Source: Chalara sp. BL73 (lineage: Eukaryota; Ascomycota; Leotiomycetes; Helotiales). Taken from it: a stretch of 64,000 nucleotides of DNA. Both the position numbers and the translations under genes were made by a program. The notes below the pieces were generated by a model. The model made no database searches, was not told the origin of the DNA, and saw only the letters and a program-made list of their open reading frames with translations. Of the stretch, positions 58,187-64,000 are shown piece by piece (positions within the stretch are counted from its first letter, which is position 1; each line of letters begins with the position of its first letter). The DNA lies in the NCBI GenBank assembly GCA_918026815.1, contig CAKJVC010000006.1, positions 1,550,001 to 1,614,000 of the forward strand, read 5' to 3'.

Positions 58187-58859
58187 GCGGGCTATGACTG
58201 TTCGCACAATGATAGGCGCGAAGACAGATCGAGATGGGTGAAAGCAGAAGGCATCTGGATAGTTAAGGTTACTGTGACACTGACACCAGCTTTGATCTAC
58301 TCCCGCGTTTCCGTTAGATCGCCGCGATTTTGTGGATCTGATAGGGGTGGGGGGTTGGCTATCTCTCCGAGTATGCTCAGACTTGATTGTGCATGTGTAT
58401 ATATGTATTACGGAGTTGGGCAGTGTAGTCTAGGCTAGGGCTTGCCTGTGCTTTCTGGGTTGTTTCCATTTTGTTCTCTTTGTAAGTCCCGCCTTGCCGA
58501 GCCTCAGGGCCATAGCGGTTAGGTGGTTTGTAACAACAGTCAGATGACATTTAGCCATTTGGCACGACAGTATGTGATTCTAAGCAGGATTAAAACCGTA
58601 TTTTCTGAATTTCGCTTACGTATTGCCGGGGTCGATCAGCCCGCACCAGCACAGTATGCTTGCCTGAGTCATTGCTAGGCCTGTATCACGAATCCAAATA
58701 CAAGCGCCTTGAAAACTATTTATATGATTTTTTGCGAAGAGAAACTCCCTAATTAGAAGGCGGCCAAGCAAAAAGTGGAAATTTAACAGAAGTGGTGAAA
58801 TTTCTACAGAACAAGTGAAAATTTTGCAGATTATACTCTTGCCTTCTAGGCCGAAAAGT

Positions 58860-58938
58860 TGTATTTGTGACAAGATTCACCAGCTGCTTTTGCTCGACTA
58901 GCGTACCTGCTAGACCGCCCAGCATAAAAAGGTAACAG
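58860..58938. repeat. Dispersed repeat, copy 2
   Basis: Diverged partner of 54967-55036. Confidence 0.45.
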
Positions 58939-59024
58939 CCTCATCTTTTTTTTTTCTTTAATAAATTCTCCCTTGAAACTAGTGTTGTATTGGCTTTACG
59001 CGGTAATAACTCCAGAGAAACCAA

Positions 59025-59035
59025 CCCCCCCCCCC
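59025..59035. repeat. Poly-C tract, 11 bases
   Basis: Shorter relative of the three long C runs in the window. Confidence 0.9.
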
Positions 59036-59105
59036 GATAATCTATCTTTCATCCCAAGGACCTTAAATTGGCCCGGAGCTCAATAACTAAGCCTTTGCCT
59101 TCTCA

Positions 59106-59453
59106 TCAATCGCTTCGCTCATGACCGGTATTCTCCAATCGAATGGCGCTGTTGGCACGCCTAGGATAATGCCCATGGATGATTTGGGGAAGGAGCTCGA
59201 TAATTTTGATAATTGCATCGGAAGAATAGTTGTTAGCAGCTCTAACCCGATTTTCGGGGTCCTCTAGCACAAAAATATAAGCAGTATGGAGAGAAATGTT
59301 AAAAGAGAAGCGTACCTGATGGCATTCGCGAAGTACGTATTGCAAGCGTTGCAAGAACTGCCGCGACACCGAGAATTGTAGCTATAATGCCGAAAATAAT
59401 CGCTAAGATTTCGCTAGTAGAAAGTTCTGGATTCAAATTTTATTATGTACTTC
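59106..59453 (-). CDS. Small single-pass membrane protein, 3' part
   Basis: A segment from about 59453 encodes LSTSEILAIIFGIIATILGV, a typical membrane helix, then RTSRMPS. A 50-odd-nt intron (GTACGC..TGCTAG) leads to EDPENRVRAANNYSSDAII and the stop at 59106. Fungal proteins with an LSTxEIxxIxxG helix are common small membrane proteins. Stops lie just upstream in frame, so a first exon or the start was not found. Confidence 0.4.
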
Positions 59454-61168
59454 TAAATAAACACATTGATTAAAGGGTAATACCCATTGCTTGTATTTGG
59501 TGCGATCACGTGACTGAGTATCTTTATGCTAAAAATGGCTTATTATGCGTGCCGAAGACGACGTTAAGCTTACATTAGATGGGGGTTAGCCAACTTTGAA
59601 CGCAATGGACAAAAACAAAGGTGTTAAGTGAGTGAATGATGTACCTAAAGATATACAAAGCAACTTGTTGATTCTGGTGAGTGGCCATAATCATAAATAA
59701 TATCTTTGAGAAACAACCATGTCCACTTCATGTGGCTAACGATGCACTGTTGTACGACCAGTTGCGTATTTTGTCTGGGTAATGTGCATGCAGCGATTCC
59801 CACAACCAAGGTCACACCACGGCTGGCCACTGTTATTGGTCTGGCCCGACACTTGGCGTCTATGGCCCCATGAAAAGGGTAGCGAGGCAACCAGCTCTGA
59901 ACGTTGCGATTAGCTTCCTTCAGAAGGGGTGGGTACACCACAACATGCCAAGAAAATGAGGACGTGTGATCACATAACAAATCGAGATAAATTCCACTTT
60001 TCTTAGTTTCTAAGCTTGGTGCTAAGCGTAAAACAGAAACTACTACACAGTACGACCAGAGAAGGCTTGAATATCATCCATGCAGATATATGCATCACTG
60101 GCTCCCAAAAAACATGGGTCTGCAGTAAAGAGGGTGCCGCAAAATTTATGCAGGGGCCGGCGAGATGAGCTGGTGTTGCTATCGACTATTGCTTGCAATT
60201 GAGGATTACTGCCCTGGTGGAGGCCCTAATCGCGTGCCACACTCTCTAAAGCCACAGGCTAACAGGGTATCAGTAGCCATTTAGGTTCCGTATGCTCGTG
60301 CTTTCACCCGCCTCTTACGCTAAACCGAATACGTGACAGAAAATATGTCTCGTATTTGGCTTAGCGTGTACGTCTCATGCCGATGACATAACGCACACCT
60401 CCTTTTCTGCAATGCTAGTCCAGTGGCTATCCTTATATTAAAAAGTTGTCTCTAAATTTTTTACGATAGTGTTTTCCGTATGTTCGTGCCTTCCCGTTCA
60501 GTGTTACCTCTCCCCATTCACAACAAACTTTGCAATGAGTAGTTCTTCGGACCACTTACGCCAAAGGAGTGAAAGGCCAAATCTGAGGGATGATGTTAGT
60601 CCTGCAAGTTAAATCCTTCAAGCCAAAAGAAGGCCGGACTTGCGGCACATGTGGTCAAGTTTGAACTAAATTCTATTTTTTAGACCTGACAACAGTTGTG
60701 TTACTCGGATAAAATCCAAGGAGTACAGCTACTACCAGTAAGCCTGCGTATGCGGGCTGCGACGTTGAGAAATCTATTAGCAATATTAAAGCATCGAGGC
60801 CATAAGTATCTAATGTACCTGTGACCCCTCCCTCACCCGCCCAGGTATGAGGGGTACTGAAATGCTTGCCAAAAGCGGTAGTCGGTATTGGCGAAACCTA
60901 ATGAAAGAGATTCTTCCCAGGTCCGATTGCATTTATGCGAGGCAAAGCAAGTTTGAGGCATGAGAGCATCGGCACGACCTTTATGAATAGGGTGAGTCTG
61001 AGGCCTCGAACTAGGGGCCAACATAGGGGCTCAATAAATAAGAGAGAGATCCCTAGGAAATAGACAAATAAAAGATCACATTTCAAGTCGCAAATCAATC
61101 TGAGTTACGTTTTATTCTTCAACACCTAAGGCTTTACTCAGAAGTTTCTACTCTAATTTTTGGTGCAG
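59454..61168. other. Spacer
   Basis: No gene recognised. Earlier exons of the repeat gene may lie at the right end but could not be identified. Confidence 0.45.
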
Positions 61169-61974
61169 AGTCACGCCTCCAACTTGCAAATATCCCAACT
61201 GTGACTATTATACTCATTCTCGATCGCCGAACGGCTGTCCTCTCTGTAAGCTCCTCCGGGATCACATAACAAGGTCTCCGCACATGGAGTCTTGCCGCTA
61301 ACGATATGCACAGATAAGTGCTCGCACTCGGATTGTCCAAACGTAAAGGGATAGGCGGACGTGGATTGCGGATATCGTGAGTACCTTCTGAGTCAAAGAT
61401 TAAACCCATAGCTCGCAGCAGTTAAGCCTCAAGGCGTACTAACCAGATTTCCAATTTCGAAAGATCATTGTACTAGCAGCGAAGGATGTGTGAGCTCCGC
61501 AGAAAAGAACAAGAAGCTCTGCAAGGGTCGTAAGTTGCTATGAACTCTACCGCCGTACCTCCTGAATTTCAAAAACGCTGATAACATCTGAGCTATGTAG
61601 ACCAATGCGAAGATAAGGAATGCCCGAAGGAGAAGAGTTATTACAACACTTATTGTGACGGGCGTAAGTGACATCTTCTCTGTACTTGTGGTGACGGCTA
61701 ACCAAGCTCGCAATACATAGATCAGTGCCCCAATCCCTTAGGGTGTACTAAAAGGAAAGGCTCTTGCGATGAAGCTTGCTCTAATCGTAAGTGGTTGTAA
61801 GAATTTTTACTCTAAACTAGAAGCGCGCTAACTATAAATATACAGACCAGTGCACACGCGAGGGTTGCACAAAATGGGCTGGGGTCGAAACTGACTTTCG
61901 TTGTTCGAACCGTGAGTAATTATTTATCTGGAATATTTATAGCCGCTAATAGCAATGCGACAGACAATAAATAG
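61169..61974 (+). pseudogene. Cys/His-repeat protein, one repeat per exon; one in-frame TAG
   Basis: Exons 61169-61245, 61314-61376, 61464-61529, 61601-61663, 61721-61786, 61846-61911 and a last mini-exon 61964-61974. Five consecutive internal exons are 63 or 66 nt, each bounded by phase-1 introns of 52-87 nt. Each encodes one unit of the form C-x4/5-C-x10/11-C-x2-H-x-C (for example HQCTREGC then RCSNH; HHCTSSEGC then LCKGH). The His codon CAY is itself split C|AY by every intron. The units look like small zinc-binding modules; fungal proteins with CxxHxC repeats exist but I cannot name a function. Exon 2 has a TAG at 61352-61354 between GGA and GCG, the only break seen. The 5' end and start codon are not found. 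It may be a pseudogene, a sequence error, or start downstream of the TAG. Confidence 0.65.
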
Positions 61975-62248
61975 ACATTCCGATCCAAACTAGATAGATA
62001 GAATGTGTTGGCCGTGAAACCGTCTTTGGGGGTATAAGAAAGTTGGTTTTTGTCTACGGGTTTTTTTGTTTGGGTAGTTCTCAGTGTTATCAACAGATGT
62101 GGCAGGCAAGCACAGCGTGATAGCCCAGGTCTCTTTGCGCGTCTATCCATCATGTGCATTGGAAATCTTAGCTTTATTGTGTATAGTGCTTGGCTTCTAG
62201 TTAGCTCCAATACTACCACCCGACACTTTAAATCGGGAACCTGATATA
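61975..62248. other. Convergent 3' spacer
   Basis: 274 bp between two convergent genes; nothing recognised. Confidence 0.5.
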
Positions 62249-63151
62249 TCACTGGGAGCAAGAATCCTTTGACCCGCTTGCGTCTTGTTCCTTGTTTAAC
62301 GGTGGTTGTGATGCCTCATCTTCTTCCTTAATCTCTGCGAGAGTTGTCTCTGCCTCTGCTCTCTCTTTGTTCTGCTTGTTGACTCTCACTTTCTCATCTT
62401 CTATACTCATTCTCAATGCCAATGCCAACTCTGGGTCTACTGAAGGATCAATGCCGAATTCAAATCCACTAGCATCACATATCCCACCAGCTCCCGTGCT
62501 TCCATCGCCATTCAATATTGGGGACGCAACAAGCTGATCACTTAACAATCCAAATCGAGGTGAAATAACAGCGATATGCGATCCAGCACCACTTTCGACA
62601 TTCTCGTTGAAGACGGCCAGCTTGTTTTTAACGTCGTCACCTAGTTCTCCCAATACAATAAAGTCGATGGAAATACTATTCTTTGTCATCTTTCGTGCAA
62701 GCATAGTGAGCTTTTTCTCATCTTCAAGAACAGGGCTGCAGGTGAAAACAATTATGCGTTGACGTTGTGCTTTGTTTTGTCTGTGATTTAAAGCCAGCTG
62801 TTATGCTATTCATCAGTATACCAATAACTAGCAAAAAAAAGAACAGGAAAAGAATCATACACTGGCAATTTGAATTGCGGTACTTAAATGACTTTCTCCA
62901 CGGATGTTGTTCTTGGCGCGATGTAAAGCCTCAAGGATCTTGCTATGATCGGTTGTTAAAGTGACGAGAACCTCAGGGCCTTTGCCACCCATGCTCATCA
63001 GTCCGACGGAAGATTCTGGATTCGCTTGTGTGATAGCAGAGAAGATTACAGAAACTGCATCGGCTTGCGCTTCATATCTAGTGAGCGTGTAATCGCCATT
63101 TCGACTATTTTCGCTGTTGTCCACGATGACCATAACTGCTTCAAGAACCAT
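62249..63151 (-). CDS. RPN10: 26S proteasome regulatory subunit Rpn10
   Basis: Exons 63151-62861 and 62797-62249, 63-nt phase-0 intron (GTATGA..TACTGAT..AACAG); 279 aa, close to the family norm. ATG 63151 gives the canonical MVLEAVMVIVDNSENSRNGD, the start of the von Willebrand A domain. GLMSMGGKGPEVLVTLTTD and RQRIIVFTCSP are further hallmarks. The ubiquitin-interacting motif is PELALALRMSIEDEK near residues 219-233. Rpn10 sits between proteasome lid and base and captures ubiquitylated substrates. A Ser/Gly-rich linker (GDGSTGAGG) lies before the UIM, as usual. Some positions differ from typical orthologues (for example YTLTRYEAQADAVSVIFSA), so a divergent extra copy cannot be excluded. Confidence 0.93.
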
Positions 63152-63683
63152 CTTGTTGTGTTGTGAGGCGCTTGTGGCTGTTTCGGATGTGAAGATTATT
63201 GAGGTTGAGGTTGAGATTGAGAGCAAGTATGGGGGGGTGATGTTGGTGTTGATGGCGAGTCTAATTCCAGCCAGTTGTGGTATTGCGTGATGGCTCCTGT
63301 AGCTGAGCGGTGTAACCTGAGATTTCCAGACCTGATGCTCACCGGACACTGACTGGTCCAAGCTCTTTAGTAGCTCGTGGTAAGTCAGGTGATATAGGCT
63401 TGAGAGCTCGAAATACCAGATGACATCAGCTACTAAGCATTATCAATAATTCCCTCAGGGCCGATAGGTGATCCCCTTGCTCTATTGGCCCGTGACTAGT
63501 AATTTAGCTACTAACATAAGCGATATTCCTAGCGCGTAGCCTGCCCACAGCAGGCATAGGCCGTCTGGGTAGTCAACCACACAGCATCCTACCTGCCCTC
63601 TTCCTGCGGTTAACCACAAGATCCATATTAAAAGCGTACTCCGACAGAACACTACCAGTCTCACCAAAGTAGACCACCACGAG
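63152..63683. other. Spacer upstream of RPN10
   Basis: RPN10 promoter side; the ORF extension to 63361 adds 70 residues without family support and is rejected. Confidence 0.55.
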
Positions 63684-63913
63684 ATGATTACTTCTCGGTT
63701 GGAATCCAAACAATACACATCGGAGGCTTTTGTTGAGAGTGTGGGAGCGATCCTCTTCCGCTTATCTTCCCGAGAAGTCTGCGTACTCCGTCTTCTGAAA
63801 CGTAATGAGTATATTCTCGCCAAAGGGCAGCGCAGTTGCGGCGAGAGTCGCCAGATGCCGCCCTGCGGGAAATCACTGCAGTGGCCGGCTTTGCCTTTCG
63901 CTTGCTGCCTTGA
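63684..63913 (+). pseudogene. Degenerate Nudix hydrolase fragment
   Basis: From ATG 63684: SVGAILFRLSSREVCVLRLL, then YILAKGQRSCGESRQM, the start of a fungal Nudix protein. One base is missing near 63856, after which the sense continues in another frame as ALREITAVAGFAFRLLP and stops. The Nudix box needs REUxEE; here it reads REITAV, so both catalytic glutamates are replaced even if the shift is corrected. Only the first ~75 residues exist. A pyrophosphatase role is therefore not expected. Confidence 0.7.
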
Positions 63914-64000
63914 ACATGTCTACCCGCGCTGTTCCTGCGGCGGGAACCGAGCAGCTGGGTGATAAAGCATACTTCTACACTGGCGTCTGTGGATCTTTTA

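Larger units (their letters stand above)
58187..59105. other. Spacer with repeat and poly-C
   Basis: Promoter side of the FAD-linked oxidase, then repeat copy 2 and an 11-base C run at 59025-59035. Confidence 0.5.

Noticed and set aside
62855..63361. Upstream-extended start for RPN10
   Set aside because: The extra 70 residues have no family counterpart; ATG 63151 gives the canonical N terminus.
1..64000. CRISPR arrays, bacterial operons, Shine-Dalgarno sites, rRNA genes
   Set aside because: None seen, and not expected for CRISPR, operons and Shine-Dalgarno sites in fungal nuclear DNA; no tandem spacer pattern or rRNA core was found.

Overview
The window reads as nuclear DNA of a filamentous ascomycete (Pezizomycotina). 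Evidence: genes carry short introns of about 50-95 bases with GT..AG ends and CTRAY-type branch sites. The families are fungal: HET-domain proteins, an NLR-like HET/NB-ARC/TPR protein, a fungal CorA-like protein, FAD-linked oxidoreductases and an NRPS-like enzyme. Gene density is low, with many relics and AT-rich spacers, as in accessory or subtelomere-like DNA. Genus cannot be told from this sequence alone.

Layout. 1-2061: 3' part of an adenylation/carrier/acyltransferase enzyme. 6.5-8.6 kb: HET protein. 10-10.8 kb: possible MADS-like gene. 11.9-13.8 kb: three-exon kinesin-like gene, followed by a cluster of hairpins. 14.8-15.5 kb: frameshifted membrane-protein relic. 16.6-21.6 kb: membrane protein, FAD amine-oxidase-type enzyme and a methyltransferase; the last two are divergently transcribed. 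22.8-26.2 kb: seven-exon CorA-like gene and a small cysteine-rich gene. 27.7-31 kb: decayed HET gene and a Helitron relic. 31.5-34.3 kb: unusual fusion of an NLR-type N-terminal domain with a Sis1/DnaJ C-terminal region, broken by one stop and two frame shifts. 35.6-36.4 kb: two-exon hypothetical gene. 38.1-39.1 kb: MITE-like inverted repeat and a 73-aa secreted cysteine-rich protein. 40-43.6 kb: intact HET/NB-ARC/TPR gene. 43.9-48.2 kb: GMC-oxidoreductase relic and a frameshifted ankyrin gene. 48.8-53.1 kb: two small membrane-protein genes and an LTR-like repeat. 54-58.2 kb: relics and an intact FAD-linked oxidase. 61.2-62.0 kb: cysteine/histidine repeat gene with one repeat per exon. 62.2-63.2 kb: proteasome subunit RPN10. 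63.7-63.9 kb: degenerate Nudix fragment.

Two themes stand out. One is self/non-self or stress sensing: HET genes, the NLR-like gene, the NLR-N-domain/Hsp40 fusion and the ankyrin protein. The other is secondary or lipid metabolism: the NRPS-like enzyme, the FAD/methyltransferase pair, the FAD-linked oxidase and the GMC relic. Many genes contain exactly one or a few frameshifts or a lone TAG, so unpolished sequence errors must be separated from real decay before any are called dead. Gene models below were assembled by eye from splice sites and frame continuity; no search was run.
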